A DNA stretch of 64,000 nucleotides from Methylobacterium oryzihabitans (lineage in GTDB: Bacteria; Pseudomonadota; Alphaproteobacteria; Rhizobiales; Beijerinckiaceae), in NCBI RefSeq assembly GCF_004004555.2, contig NZ_SACP01000001.1, positions 480,220 to 544,219 of the forward strand, read 5' to 3'. A program made the translations under genes and the position numbers. Under the pieces are notes generated by a model, which did no database searches, was not told the DNA's origin, and was given only the letters and a program-made list of their open reading frames with translations. Numbering within the stretch: the stretch's first letter is position 1; every line of letters starts with the position of its first letter. Below are positions 1 to 8,729 of this stretch, in pieces.

Positions 1-28
1 CCCGCCTTTCTCCCCCACGAGGTCCCCG

Positions 29-1546
29 ATGGCCGATGTCCACGGCACTCCCGCGCGGCGCCCCCTCGCCCGTCGTCGCCTGCCGGCCCTGGCGGGCGCG
101 CTGCTGGCGCTGTCCGTCGGCACCGCGTCGCTCCCCTCGCCCGTCCAGGCCAAGGGCCCGGCCTCGCTGGCCGATCTCGCCGAGCAGGTGACCGACGCGG
201 TGGTGAACATCTCCGCCTCGACCACCGTCGAGGCGCGCGGGCGCACCCTGCCGCAACTGCCGCAGGGCACGCCGTTCGAGGATCTGTTCGAGGAGTTCTT
301 CAACCGGCGCGGCCAGGGCGGCGGCGGCGAGCAGCAGCAGCAGCGCCCGTCGCGGCGCTCGAACTCGCTCGGCTCCGGCTTCATCATCGACGCCTCGGGC
401 ATCGTGGTGACGAACAACCATGTCATCGGCGACGCCAACGACATCCAGGTCATCCTCCACGACGGGCGCCGGCTGAAGGCCGAGCTCGTCGGCAAGGACT
501 CGAAGATCGACCTCGCGGTGCTGCGGGTGAAGCCCGATCCCGACAAGCCGCTCAAGGCGGTGCCGCTCGGCGATTCCGAGAAGATGCGGCCGGGCGACTG
601 GGTGATCGCGATCGGCAACCCGTTCGGCCTCGGCGGCTCGGTCTCGGCCGGCATCGTCTCGGCGCGGGGCCGCAACATCGAGTCGGGCCCCTACGACAAC
701 TACATCCAGACCGACGCGGCCATCAACAAGGGCAATTCCGGCGGTCCGCTGTTCAACATGGACGGCGAGGTGATCGGCATCAACACCGCGATCCTGTCGC
801 CGACCGGCGGCTCGGTCGGCATCGGCTTCGCGGTCCCGACCGCCACCGCCGGTCCGGTGATCGACCAGCTGCGCCAGTTCGGCGAGACCCGCCGCGGCTG
901 GCTCGGCGTCAAGATCCAGAACGTCGACGAGACCACCGCCGAGGCGCTCGGCCTCAAGGGCGGCACCCGCGGCGCGCTGGTCGCCGGCGTCGACGACAAG
1001 GGCCCGGCCAAGACCGCGGGGCTCGAGGTCGGCGACGTCATCACCAAGTTCAACGGCACCGAGGTCAAGAGTTCGAGCGACCTGCCCCGCATCGTCGCGC
1101 AGACCCCGGTCGGCAAGACCGTCGACGTGATGACGATGCGCAAGGGCCAGGAGGTGAACCGTCAGGTCACCCTCGGCCGCCTGGAGGACAACGACAAGCC
1201 CCAGCAGCAGGCCGCCCTCACCCGGCCGCAGCCGGAGGCCGACGTGACCCGTCAGGCGCTCGGCCTCAACATGTCGGGCCTCACCGACGACCTGCGCCGC
1301 CGCTTCAGCATCAAGGACGGGGTCAAGGGCGTCGTCGTCACCCGGGTCGACCCGAACTCCAACGCCGCCGACAAGCGGATCCAGCCCGGCGACCTGATCG
1401 TCGAGGTCGGCCAGGAGGCGGTCAGCACTCCGTCCGACGTGACGCGGCGCCTCGATCAGATCAAGAAGGACGGCCGCAAGTCGGCGCTGCTGCTGGTCTC
1501 CAACGCCCAGGGCGAGGTCCGCTTCGTCGCGCTCGGCGTGGAGTGA
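29..1546 (+). CDS. degP: DegP/HtrA-family periplasmic serine protease (Do family)
   Basis: A 505-residue ATP-independent protease/chaperone that degrades or refolds damaged envelope proteins in the periplasm. A hydrophobic export signal lies at about residues 15-42, ending near PVQA. The trypsin-like domain has the full catalytic triad: His131 (TNNHVIG), Asp161 (KIDLAVL) and Ser237 (GNSGGPL). Two PDZ domains follow, at about 285-385 and 410-500. A Gln/Gly-rich loop at about 93-110 matches the LA loop of DegP proteins. Length is normal for the family. The ATG at 29 lies a few bases from the window edge, so promoter and upstream gene cannot be seen. DegP, DegQ and MucD cannot be separated from sequence alone; the family assignment is very secure. 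Confidence 0.95.
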   Translation: MADVHGTPARRPLARRRLPALAGALLALSVGTASLPSPVQAKGPASLADLAEQVTDAVVNISASTTVEARGRTLPQLPQGTPFEDLFEEFFNRRGQGGGGEQQQQRPSRRSNSLGSGFIIDASGIVVTNNHVIGDANDIQVILHDGRRLKAELVGKDSKIDLAVLRVKPDPDKPLKAVPLGDSEKMRPGDWVIAIGNPFGLGGSVSAGIVSARGRNIESGPYDNYIQTDAAINKGNSGGPLFNMDGEVIGINTAILSPTGGSVGIGFAVPTATAGPVIDQLRQFGETRRGWLGVKIQNVDETTAEALGLKGGTRGALVAGVDDKGPAKTAGLEVGDVITKFNGTEVKSSSDLPRIVAQTPVGKTVDVMTMRKGQEVNRQVTLGRLEDNDKPQQQAALTRPQPEADVTRQALGLNMSGLTDDLRRRFSIKDGVKGVVVTRVDPNSNAADKRIQPGDLIVEVGQEAVSTPSDVTRRLDQIKKDGRKSALLLVSNAQGEVRFVALGVE

Positions 1547-1616
1547 GGGCAGCCGCCGGAGACGGCGATCGGTGGTCTCCGGCACTCAGAGCCTGTGACT
1601 CTCGATCTAAAGAAAA

Positions 1617-1798
1617 AGCTCCCCTTTCCCGGACGACTGGAACGCAGTGGAAGGAGATCCGGGATCCAGCACAAGAAGTCGCGAAGCGTCCATATGCAGC
1701 GACAGTGCCGGCACACGGAGCCGCTTCGCGGCACATCTGAAGTCTGGATCCCGGATCTCCTTCCGCTATCGCTTCAGTCGTCCGGGAAAGGGGAGCTT
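1617..1798. repeat. Large imperfect inverted repeat (about 53-bp arms, 75-nt loop)
   Basis: The left arm at 1617-1669 (begins AAGCTCCCCTTTCCCGGACG) is repeated in reverse complement at 1745-1798 (ends CCGGGAAAGGGGAGCTT). The arms also share the inner block GGAAGGAGATCCGGGATCCA. The 75-nt loop holds no recognisable gene, although short reading frames cross it. It lies just after degP and could act as a terminator or processing structure; a non-autonomous mobile repeat is equally possible. Confidence 0.8.
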
Positions 1799-1850
1799 CG
1801 CGCGGTCAATACGATTGACCATCGCTCAAACAGGCTCTCAGGCCGCCAGT

Positions 1851-1930
1851 GATGCGGTTTTTGGACGGTTCGTTCAAAAACCGTTCCATCGGCCCGCGCG
1901 GCGCTTGAGCGAAGCCGAAATCCGATCGGG
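1851..1930 (+). repeat. Dispersed palindromic repeat, family A (copy interrupted by the group II intron)
   Basis: It contains a stem-loop (GGTTTTTGGAC / GTTCAAAAACC) followed by the family block GCCCGCGCGGCGCTTGAGCG and then AAGCCGAAATCCG. The same block occurs at 8347, 22590 and 37089, and in reverse at 15132 and 56219. Other copies continue with CATCGCGAAGCGATC. Here the intron intervenes and CATTGCGAAGCGATC resumes at 3678, so the intron appears to sit inside this copy. Confidence 0.8.
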
Positions 1931-3677
1931 ATAGGGGGCAGTCCTTTGGGACTGCTCCCCTCCCACACCACCTGGCATGCGGGTCCGCACCGGGCGGTTC
2001 GAGGAGTTGAGGTCAGGCGAGACGGGGCAGGCCGAGCTTGTCCATCCAGGCCACACTCAGGACGTCGTTGAGCGCCATCGCGCTGTTGCGCCACCAGCGC
2101 CGGCTGTTGGCCGCCACCCGTCGCGCCACATCAGGACGGGCGCCCAGCGCCAGCAAGGCCCGGTGGATGGTCGGGCCCCGCTTCCACTGCTTGAGCTGGA
2201 TCGCTCGCACCCGGTGACGGATCCACCCGTCCAGCTTGCGCCAGACCGTCGGCGTCTGCGCCAACCGGTCGTAGCCCTTCCAGCCCAGCAGGTAGATCCG
2301 CAGCCGATCCACCACCGCCAGCAGGCTGCGCCCGCCCGAGCGACGCGTCAGATCCCGCACCCGCTGCTTGAACCGGCCAAGCGACGCCGATGCCACCCGG
2401 CGCTTGACCACGCCGCCCGGGGCCATCCAGAAGGTGAAGCCCAGGACCACGCAGCCAAACGCACTGCGCACCGCGCTCTTGGCCTCGTTCAGCGACAGCT
2501 TCAGCCGGCCAAACAGGCCCCGCAGCACGTCCATCACCCGCACGCCCGCCTTGCGGCTGCGCACGTAGACGGTCACATCGTCCGCATAGCGCACGAAGTG
2601 ATGGCCGCGTCGCTCCAACTCCCGGTCCACCTCGTCCAGCAGCACGTTGGCCAGGAGCGGCGACAGAGGCCCGCCCTGCGGCGTCCCCGATCCGCTTCTG
2701 CAACCGGTCGATCAGGATGTCGTGGTTCACCCGGTCGAAGAACGTCGCCAGGTCCACGTCCACCACCACCCGCCGGCCCGCCTGCACGCAGGTTTGCACG
2801 GCCAGAACCGCATCCTGTGCGCTGCGGCCCGGACGGTAGCCGTAGGAGTGCTCGCTGAAGTGAGGGTTCAGGAGCGGCTGCAGCACCTGCAGCAGCGCCT
2901 GCTGGATCAGGCGATCCGTCACCGTCGGGATGCCGAGCTCGCGCTCGCCGCCCCCCGGTTTGGGGATCGCCACACAACGCACCGGCTGGGGCCGGTACGT
3001 CCCCGACAGCACCTGATCGCGGATCGCCGGCCACGCCGTGCGCAGGAGAGCCGCCGTCCGGGCAATGTCCAGACCGTCGATCCCCGCCGCACCCTTGTTG
3101 GCCTTCACCCGCTTCCAGGCGCGCTGCACGTTCTCGCGCGCCAGGGCCGCGTCCAGCAGCCCCGGCCCCGTGGCACCCGGTGCGCGACGCGGGCTGCCGG
3201 CTTCGTCGCTGCCGGACCGACGCGAGGCTTCACCCCGCGCCGGCTCCGACCGCCCCGCTCGCGCGGGCATCTGACGCCTTGCCGACTGCATCGTCACGGC
3301 CGCGGCCACTCCTCCTCGTTCGGTCCTTCGGGAGCAAACCGCGCCCTACTACGACCTTTGCTGACTTCTCGCTCCGGCTCGACGCCGTGGCCCTTTCAGG
3401 CACGAGGCGAGATCTCCCCAGGTAAGAGCACGTTCCGTCCCTTCACGACCGCCGGATCTACAGCGCCTCGCCTTGGTCACGAGAGCTTCGCGGCGAATGG
3501 CCCGCTCGCCCTGCTCGGCGCTGCCTCGTATCCGGTTCTTGTTCATCGGCCCGCAGGTTCGCTCCACGCTTCCTCCCCACGGTCGGTCACCCTTCCGCAG
3601 TTGCGCTTCGCTTCGCTCGCCGTGACCAGCTCACGGAGAGACTTCCACCCTCAAGAACGCGCCCATGCTGGGCGCAC
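1931..3677 (-). mobile_element. Group II intron (bacterial retroelement), interrupted reverse transcriptase
   Basis: On the minus strand the element begins with GTGCGCCC at 3677, the expected GUGYG-type 5' end. It runs through a structured domain I region (3310-3677) and carries a reverse transcriptase ORF. It ends in a domain V/VI-like structure: a hairpin pairing ACCGCCCGG with the following CCAGGTGGT around a TGCGG-ACC-CGCA inner stem (about 1960-2002), then a GC-rich stem closed by CAAA at about 1933-1960, and a terminal CTAT near 1931. These features are read from sequence; the exact 3' boundary is inferred. The flanks match dispersed repeat family A. The encoded protein is broken, so independent mobility looks lost, though it might be mobilised by a related maturase elsewhere. 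Confidence 0.85.
2013..3309 (-). pseudogene. ltrA: Group II intron reverse transcriptase/maturase, deleted and frameshifted
   Basis: The N-terminal frame (3309 down to about 2690) shows RT motifs such as IPKPGGGERELGIPTV, HSYGYRPGRSAQDAV and VVDVDLATFFDRVNHD, up to RLQKRI. A second frame then gives GTPQGGPLSPLLANVLLDEV, the catalytic FVRYADD motif and the maturase domain X to residue LPRLA at 2013. In intact relatives about 30 residues (the VLRLIRRYL... segment) lie between RLQKRI and GTPQGG. Here those bases are missing and the frame changes at about 2690. The gene is therefore a pseudogene caused by a small deletion. No HNH endonuclease domain is seen at the C-terminus. The original start is uncertain (ATG at 3309 or 3291). 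Confidence 0.85.
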
Positions 3678-3891
3678 CATTGCGAAGCGATCCCGGAGGG
3701 ATCGTCGTTGTCGAGGACCGCCGGTCTGATGCAAAATCCGATCGACCGGTTCAAGCGATCCGTCGTTTCCTTACGCCCCCCGATGTCCCGGCCGTGTCCG
3801 ACCGGGCCGCTCTGGTGGCCGACCGTACCGGTCCATGCGCGCCCTCGTGGATCGTCTCCGGCACGGCGGAGGTTCCTCCCGCAGGGCGCGG

Positions 3892-4743
3892 TCAGGCCGC
3901 CGCAGGCGGGTCGCAGATGTCGCGAACCGACTTGAGGACGGCCTGCGGGTCGAACACCCGCTCCTTCCAATCGTCGCGGAAGATGACCGGCTTGGCCTGG
4001 GCGATCGCGTGCAGGGCGCCGTCGGAGAACCGGCCCTCGGGGAAGATCCCGAACGCGATCGCAAGGCCGATGTTGATGTGGCCCATGACGAAGTCGATGG
4101 CCGCCTTTCGCGGCACGCCCCGCCGCACCGCCTCGTCGGTCGCCTCGCGCAGGGCGATGCACAGGGTGATCGCCACCGTCTCCGACAAGGCCGGCTCCAG
4201 GATCGCGATCTGCTCGACCGTGCAGCGGTGGGCGTCCATCACCGGCTTGTAGATCTCGCGCGCGATCTCCTCGCACAGGGCGTAATGCTCCTCGGGGCCC
4301 TGCATCAGCGCGCAGACGATGTGCTGCTTGGCGAGCACGCCGCCGAAGAAGTCGCGCTTGGCCGCCTCGTCGATCTCGTCGTTGTACAGCGGCGGGTGGC
4401 AGGGATGCGTGACGAAGTAGGTCACGTCGGCGCGCTCCGGCATCTCGCCGGCGTGGGGAGCGGCGGCATCGAGGACGATGAAGGCGGTGCCGGGCCGGAC
4501 CTTGTCGACGATCTGGTGGGCGATCCTGCCGATCATCCGGTCGGGTACCGCCATGAGCACGACGTCGGCCCGGGCGAGGGACTCGTCGAGGGGAACGCAC
4601 TCCGTGCCGACGAGCGACTTCAGGCGCTCCCGGCCCGGCTCGGACACCTCGACATGATCGACGGCGAACCGCGAACCCTTGAGGTTCGTTGCCAGTCGAA
4701 CGCCCATCTTGCCGCCCGCCCCCAACAGCGCGATCCGCGTCAT
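3892..4743 (-). CDS. NAD(P)-dependent dehydrogenase with PGDH_C domain (apionate oxidoisomerase-like)
   Basis: A 283-residue cytoplasmic oxidoreductase. Residues 1-30 form a Rossmann motif (IALLGAGGKMG). The C-terminal half (HPCHPPLYNDE, then helices about 150-270) resembles the phosphogluconate dehydrogenase C-terminal family that includes D-apionate oxidoisomerases acting on sugar acids. The substrate is not determinable here and no sugar-acid catabolic genes are adjacent. It is a single gene transcribed toward the group II intron, with the 3' end 214 bp from the intron boundary. The ATG at 4743 places the Rossmann glycine motif at the usual position. A generic semialdehyde or 3-hydroxyacid dehydrogenase cannot be excluded. 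Confidence 0.75.
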   Translation of the reverse strand: MTRIALLGAGGKMGVRLATNLKGSRFAVDHVEVSEPGRERLKSLVGTECVPLDESLARADVVLMAVPDRMIGRIAHQIVDKVRPGTAFIVLDAAAPHAGEMPERADVTYFVTHPCHPPLYNDEIDEAAKRDFFGGVLAKQHIVCALMQGPEEHYALCEEIAREIYKPVMDAHRCTVEQIAILEPALSETVAITLCIALREATDEAVRRGVPRKAAIDFVMGHINIGLAIAFGIFPEGRFSDGALHAIAQAKPVIFRDDWKERVFDPQAVLKSVRDICDPPAAA

Positions 4744-5531
4744 GCTCGTGCTCCCTCACTGCGCCGGCCATCGGCTCCCGCTGCGATCCGGCCGGGCCAT
4801 CGCGTCGTCGATCTCGCCGCGCAGGACGACGATCGTCCGCCCTGCGCCGGGCGGGAGCGTTGCGCCATGGTCGTTTCGTCCCGGTGCGGCTCGATCGGCC
4901 CGCTCGTCGTTCCCCGATCTGTGCACCCGGCGGCGGGCAACGACAATCCTCTTCGAACGCGCCACCGGCCGATCTCCCGGACCGAGGCGCCTCCCGCCAG
5001 GAGCGTCATGGGCCGGGTCATGCCGGCATCAGCCCTGCGATCCAGAGCCACGACCGCCGGGCGCATCGCGTCCGTCCAGCATGGGCCCGCCGGCACGGGG
5101 ACGACGGTGCCGGACCGGCCGGAACCGTGCGGAGACCGCGGCGGGCCACGGCACACGATCGCTACGGCGCGGCCGGCGGTCGCCCCCACAACCGACTCCG
5201 CCCAGGGCAGTCGCTTGAGAGCGATTGCCCTAGTTTTTTGGTTCTTGCTCGTTTTGCTTGGCCTCAGGCGCCGGCATTCGCATCCGCTCACTCGGCTCTC
5301 GCTCCGCTTACGCGTTCGAGCGGACCTTCGTCCCCTCGAACCCGCTCCGCGGGGCGCTCCCCGCGCCCGCCATCGAGCGTCGCCCGACGGGCGGCCGCAG
5401 AACAATCGCTGATGCGATGGCCCTGCGATTCCGCCGCCGCTCCCTTGCGTCGCCGCACCGGGGCTGCCTAACCTCGCGCACGACCGCGCCGGTGCATGCC
5501 GGCCCCGGTCCGGCGCTCTGGATGCGGACCG
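4744..5531. other. Gene-poor interval of about 790 bp
   Basis: Only long overlapping G+C-driven frames on both strands are present, with no recognisable protein family and no convincing ribosome binding site. The one clear structure is the hairpin plus T-run at 5205-5241. It may be the shared upstream region of the dehydrogenase (minus) and the AraC regulator (plus), or a decayed gene. Confidence 0.5.
5205..5241 (+). terminator. Rho-independent terminator-like hairpin
   Basis: The stem AGGGCAGTCGCT pairs with AGCGATTGCCCT (one G-T wobble) around a TGAG loop. It is followed by AG and six T residues, the classic intrinsic terminator layout on the plus strand. No convincing plus-strand gene lies directly upstream, so it may end a small RNA or be a relic. 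Confidence 0.6.
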
Positions 5532-6533
5532 ATGACGGCAGTTGCGAGCATTCCGAGCTTCTACTACCGGCCGTCGGGGCAGCCCGCCGGCGAGGTCTTC
5601 GAGCAGTGGCGCGACCTGATGGGGCCGATGTACGAGATCGGTCCGGCGGCCCCGTCCGTGCGCCTGCCCTCCGGCAGCACGGTCGCCTACCAGGTCGGCG
5701 ACCTGATCGCCCATCGCACGCTGTTCACGACCCAGCGGATCCGGCGCGACCGCCGCCGTACCGAGGCCGGCCCCGACCACTTCCTGATCCAGCTCTGGCG
5801 CAGCGGCCGCTTCACGGGCAGCATCGCCGGCCAGCCGCTCACGATGACCACCGGCGGTGTGGCGATCCTCGACCGGCGCAACCTCGTCGACGGCATGCTG
5901 GACCGGACCGACACGCTCGGCGTGGTGGTGCCCCGCGACCGCCTCCACGTCCCGACCGTCGAGGCCCACGGGCTGCGGCTCGATGCGGCCCGCAACCGGC
6001 TGCTCGGCGCGCGCCTGACGAGCTTCCACCGGCAGTTGCCGGCCGCGAGCCGCGACGACATCCCGGCCCTCGCCGGCGAACTCATCGCCTTCCTGCACCG
6101 CCTGCTCGACCGCTCCCGCGCCGGCGACGCCCTCGAAGGCCGCGAGCTCGACGGCGGCCTGCTCGCCCTGGCCAAGTCGGTCGTGCGCACGTACCTGACC
6201 CGCCCCGACCTGTCGCCGGACTTCGTCGCCGGGCAGATGGGCGTCTCGCGCGCCACCCTCTACCGCCTGTTCGAGCGCGAGGACGGCGTGATGCGCTTCG
6301 TGCAGGGGGAGCGGCTGCACGCGGTGCGCAACGCCCTGGCCGATCCCCTGGAAACGCGCAGCCTCGCGCGGCTGGCCGAGGTCTTCGCCCTCACCAGCCC
6401 GTCCCAGCTCAGCCGCGGCTTCCGCAACCGCTACGGCGTGTCGCCGCGGGCGTGGCGGACCGAGCGGCGGGCGGCCCTGGCCGGCGGCCACGAGAGCCGG
6501 CAGCTCTGGACCTGGCTGCGCGAGACGCGCTGA
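5532..6533 (+). CDS. AraC-family transcriptional regulator
   Basis: About 333 residues. The N-terminal half resembles the AraC-binding-like regulatory domain (cupin-like; contains HFLIQLWRSGRFTG and GGVAILDRR). The C-terminal 100 residues hold the two helix-turn-helix motifs (SPDFVAGQMGVSRATLYRLF, then LTSPSQLSRGFRNRYGVSPR). ATG 5532 is preferred over ATG 5496 because it starts just ahead of the conserved region; the 12 extra residues are low-complexity. The stop codon is followed within 10 bp by repeat family B. The hydrolase gene downstream points the same way, 219 bp on, and could be a target, but that is only inference. The effector is unknown. Confidence 0.9.
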   Translation: MTAVASIPSFYYRPSGQPAGEVFEQWRDLMGPMYEIGPAAPSVRLPSGSTVAYQVGDLIAHRTLFTTQRIRRDRRRTEAGPDHFLIQLWRSGRFTGSIAGQPLTMTTGGVAILDRRNLVDGMLDRTDTLGVVVPRDRLHVPTVEAHGLRLDAARNRLLGARLTSFHRQLPAASRDDIPALAGELIAFLHRLLDRSRAGDALEGRELDGGLLALAKSVVRTYLTRPDLSPDFVAGQMGVSRATLYRLFEREDGVMRFVQGERLHAVRNALADPLETRSLARLAEVFALTSPSQLSRGFRNRYGVSPRAWRTERRAALAGGHESRQLWTWLRETR

Positions 6534-6536
6534 GCG

Positions 6537-6648
6537 CCTAAGCAGATTCCGCAGAAGTGGTTGCCGGTTTTGCGACAAAAATCTGCGGCAGAACAAACAC
6601 CTAAGCGGACGAAGCGTTGGCTTGCCACCGCAAGGCCGCTTAGGAATC
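6537..6648 (+). repeat. Dispersed repeat family B, copy 1
   Basis: It contains a stem-loop (GCAGATTCCGCAGAAGTGG ... TTTTGCGACAAAAATCTGC) followed by AAGCGGACGAAGCGTTGG. The same order of blocks occurs in reverse complement at 40092-40212. It starts immediately after the araC-type gene and could serve as its terminator. Confidence 0.75.
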
Positions 6649-6752
6649 GGGTGAGCCCGATGGCCCTGGCTGAGCGCCGAAACCGGCTTGCCGCCGGGTC
6701 TCCTGCCGTTATGCTTCCACCCGGCGTCGACCCGAACAGGACACCGATCCAG

Positions 6753-8312
6753 ATGCAGCGGCAACGGTCGGGCCTGTCCCTCGGGCGCATCGGCGGCCTC
6801 GTCGGCCTGATGAGCTGCGCCGCCACGGCGGCGGCCGGCCAGACCGTGACGCGGGCGCAGGTCGAGGCGCGGCTGCCGGCCCTCGAAGCGCTGGCGCGGA
6901 ACGCGGTCGAGGCGGGCGAGGTCCCCGGCCTCGCGGTCGCCGTCGTGCTCGGCGACGAGACCGTGTTCGTGAAGGGCTTCGGCCTGCGCGAGCGCGGCCG
7001 GCCCGAGACCGTCGACGCCGACACGGTGTTCCAGATCGCCTCGCTGTCGAAGCCGGTCACCGCAACGGTCGTGGCGGCCCTCGTCGGCGCCGGCATCGCC
7101 GGATGGGACGGTGCGGTCGCCGACCTCGATCCCACCTTCCGGCTCCAGGACCCGTACCCGGCCGCGCAGGTCACCGTCCGGGATTTCCTCACCCACCGCA
7201 GCGGCCTGCCCGGCGGCGCCGGGAACGACCTCGAGGCGATCGGCTACGGCCAGAGCGCGATCCTGCGCCGCCTGCGGCTGGTGCCGCCGTCGTCGAGCTT
7301 CCGGGCCGGCTATTCCTACAGCAATTTCGGCTTCACCGAGGGCGCCGTCGCGGCCGCGCGCCCGACCGGGAAGACCTGGGAGGCCGTGGCCCGGGAGCGG
7401 CTGTTCGACCCGCTCGGCATGGCCGCCACGACCACGACCCATGCCGGGTTTCTGAGCCGGGCGAACCGCGCGGCGTTGCACGTCCGGATCGGCGACGCCT
7501 GGACCGCCCGGGTCAAGCGCGACGCCGACGCGCAGGCGCCGGCCGGCGGCGTCAGCTCGACCGTCCGCGACCTCGCCCGCTGGGTCCGGCTGGAACTCGG
7601 CGAGGGTCGGTTCGAGGGCCGGCCGGTGGTCGCGGCGGCCGCCCTCGCCGAGACCCACGCGCCGCTGACCGCCCGCGGGCGCAACCCGGTGACCGGAGCG
7701 GCCTCGTTCTACGGCCTCGGCTGGAACGTCGAGTTCGGCCGCCACGGCCTCGTCTGGGGCCATGCCGGCGCCTTCAGCGTCGGGGCGCAGACGCTCGTCT
7801 CCCTGCATCCGGGCGCGAAGCTCGGGATCGTCGTGCTCACCAACGCCTTCCCGTCGGGCGTGCCGGAGGGGCTCGCCGACAGCCTCATGGACCTCGTGTT
7901 CGACGGCCGGGTCGGTCGCGACTGGATGAAGGATTGGGGCGATGCCTATCGCGGCCTGTTCGGCCCGGCCATCGCCGCGACCCGGGCCGCCTATGCCGCG
8001 CCCCCGACCCCGGCGACCGCCGCCCTCCCCCTCGCCGCCTATGCCGGCCGCTACGCCAACGCCTATGTCGGACCCGCGGTGGTGGCGGAGGCGCAAGGTG
8101 CCCTCACCCTGACGCTCGGGCCGGACGGCGCGCGGATCTATCCCCTGCGCCACTTCGACCGCGACCTGTTCCTGTACTATCCCGACGCCGAGACGCCCGA
8201 TCTTCCCTCCCTGGTCCGCTTCGCGGTCGGCAGCGCCGGCCAAGCCGAAACCGTCACCCTGGAGCCGCTCGACGCCAGCGGCCTCGGCACGCTGGCACGC
8301 GAGAAGGAGTGA
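6753..8312 (+). CDS. Serine hydrolase, beta-lactamase/penicillin-binding-protein-like fold (class C/EstB type)
   Basis: An exported protein of 519 residues. A signal peptide covers about residues 1-29 (hydrophobic IGGLVGLMSCAATAAAG). The active-site serine motif SxxK is present as SLSK in FQIASLSKPVTA, the tyrosine motif as YSN in GYSYSNFGF, and the third motif as HAG in WGHAGAF. The last about 100 residues resemble the small beta-barrel domain (DUF3471-like) often attached to these enzymes. Family members include esterases, D-aminopeptidases and class C beta-lactamases; the substrate cannot be predicted. ATG 6753 is chosen because it places the signal peptide at the N-terminus; the upstream in-frame region to 6561 runs back into repeat B. 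The stop codon abuts repeat family A. Confidence 0.88.
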   Translation: MQRQRSGLSLGRIGGLVGLMSCAATAAAGQTVTRAQVEARLPALEALARNAVEAGEVPGLAVAVVLGDETVFVKGFGLRERGRPETVDADTVFQIASLSKPVTATVVAALVGAGIAGWDGAVADLDPTFRLQDPYPAAQVTVRDFLTHRSGLPGGAGNDLEAIGYGQSAILRRLRLVPPSSSFRAGYSYSNFGFTEGAVAAARPTGKTWEAVARERLFDPLGMAATTTTHAGFLSRANRAALHVRIGDAWTARVKRDADAQAPAGGVSSTVRDLARWVRLELGEGRFEGRPVVAAAALAETHAPLTARGRNPVTGAASFYGLGWNVEFGRHGLVWGHAGAFSVGAQTLVSLHPGAKLGIVVLTNAFPSGVPEGLADSLMDLVFDGRVGRDWMKDWGDAYRGLFGPAIAATRAAYAAPPTPATAALPLAAYAGRYANAYVGPAVVAEAQGALTLTLGPDGARIYPLRHFDRDLFLYYPDAETPDLPSLVRFAVGSAGQAETVTLEPLDASGLGTLAREKE

Positions 8313-8478
8313 TGCGGAATCCGGAAGCGATCCTCCGGATCCCGTATGATACGATTTTCGGACGATCAGTTCCGAAAATCGTATCATCAGCCCGCGCGGC
8401 GCTTGAGCGAAGCCGAAATCCGCATCGCGAAAGCGACGGCTTGCGGTCGCCTGAAGCGATCAATCGGATTTCGTATGA
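8313..8478 (+). repeat. Dispersed palindromic repeat, family A (copy 2)
   Basis: It begins directly after the hydrolase stop with a palindrome (CCGGAAGCGATCCTCCGG). A near-perfect stem-loop follows at 8347-8386 (TGATACGATTTTCGG / CCGAAAATCGTATCA), then the family core and an outer inverted pair GAAATCCG / CGGATTTC ending in CGTATGA at 8478. Probable transcription terminator. Confidence 0.85.
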
Positions 8479-8566
8479 GTCCGGGCACCGCCGGCGCAAA
8501 GGTGGAACAGGCGCGGCTCGGCCGTGCCGCCAGCATGGGGCCAGACGACGATCCTAGTGGGAAATT

Positions 8567-8642
8567 TGGTGAGCGCGCTGGGGCTCGAACCCAGGACCTA
8601 CAGATTAAAAGTCCGTTGCTCTACCAGCTGAGCTACGCGCTC
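8567..8642 (-). tRNA. tRNA-Lys (anticodon TTT)
   Basis: The minus strand reads GAGCGCGTAGCTCAGCTGG with a 7-bp acceptor stem GAGCGCG/CGCGCTC. The anticodon loop ACTTTTAAT carries TTT, the T-loop is GGTTCGAGCC and an encoded CCA ends at 8567. All four arms fold. It is 76 nt including CCA and lies 87 bp downstream of tgt on the same strand. Confidence 0.97.
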
Positions 8643-8729
8643 GCTCCCGGCGCGCGGTCGGTGGCGGCGCGGAGCAGGGCCGGAGATAGGCGGTCGGCGC
8701 CGCCCGGTCAACTGCCGGGCGGGCCTGGA

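Noticed and set aside
4740..8387. A very long minus-strand frame of 1215 codons opposite the AraC and hydrolase genes
   Set aside because: It has no recognisable domain and is low-complexity Arg/Gly/Ala. It is the antisense of two well-supported genes and arises from the very high G+C content.
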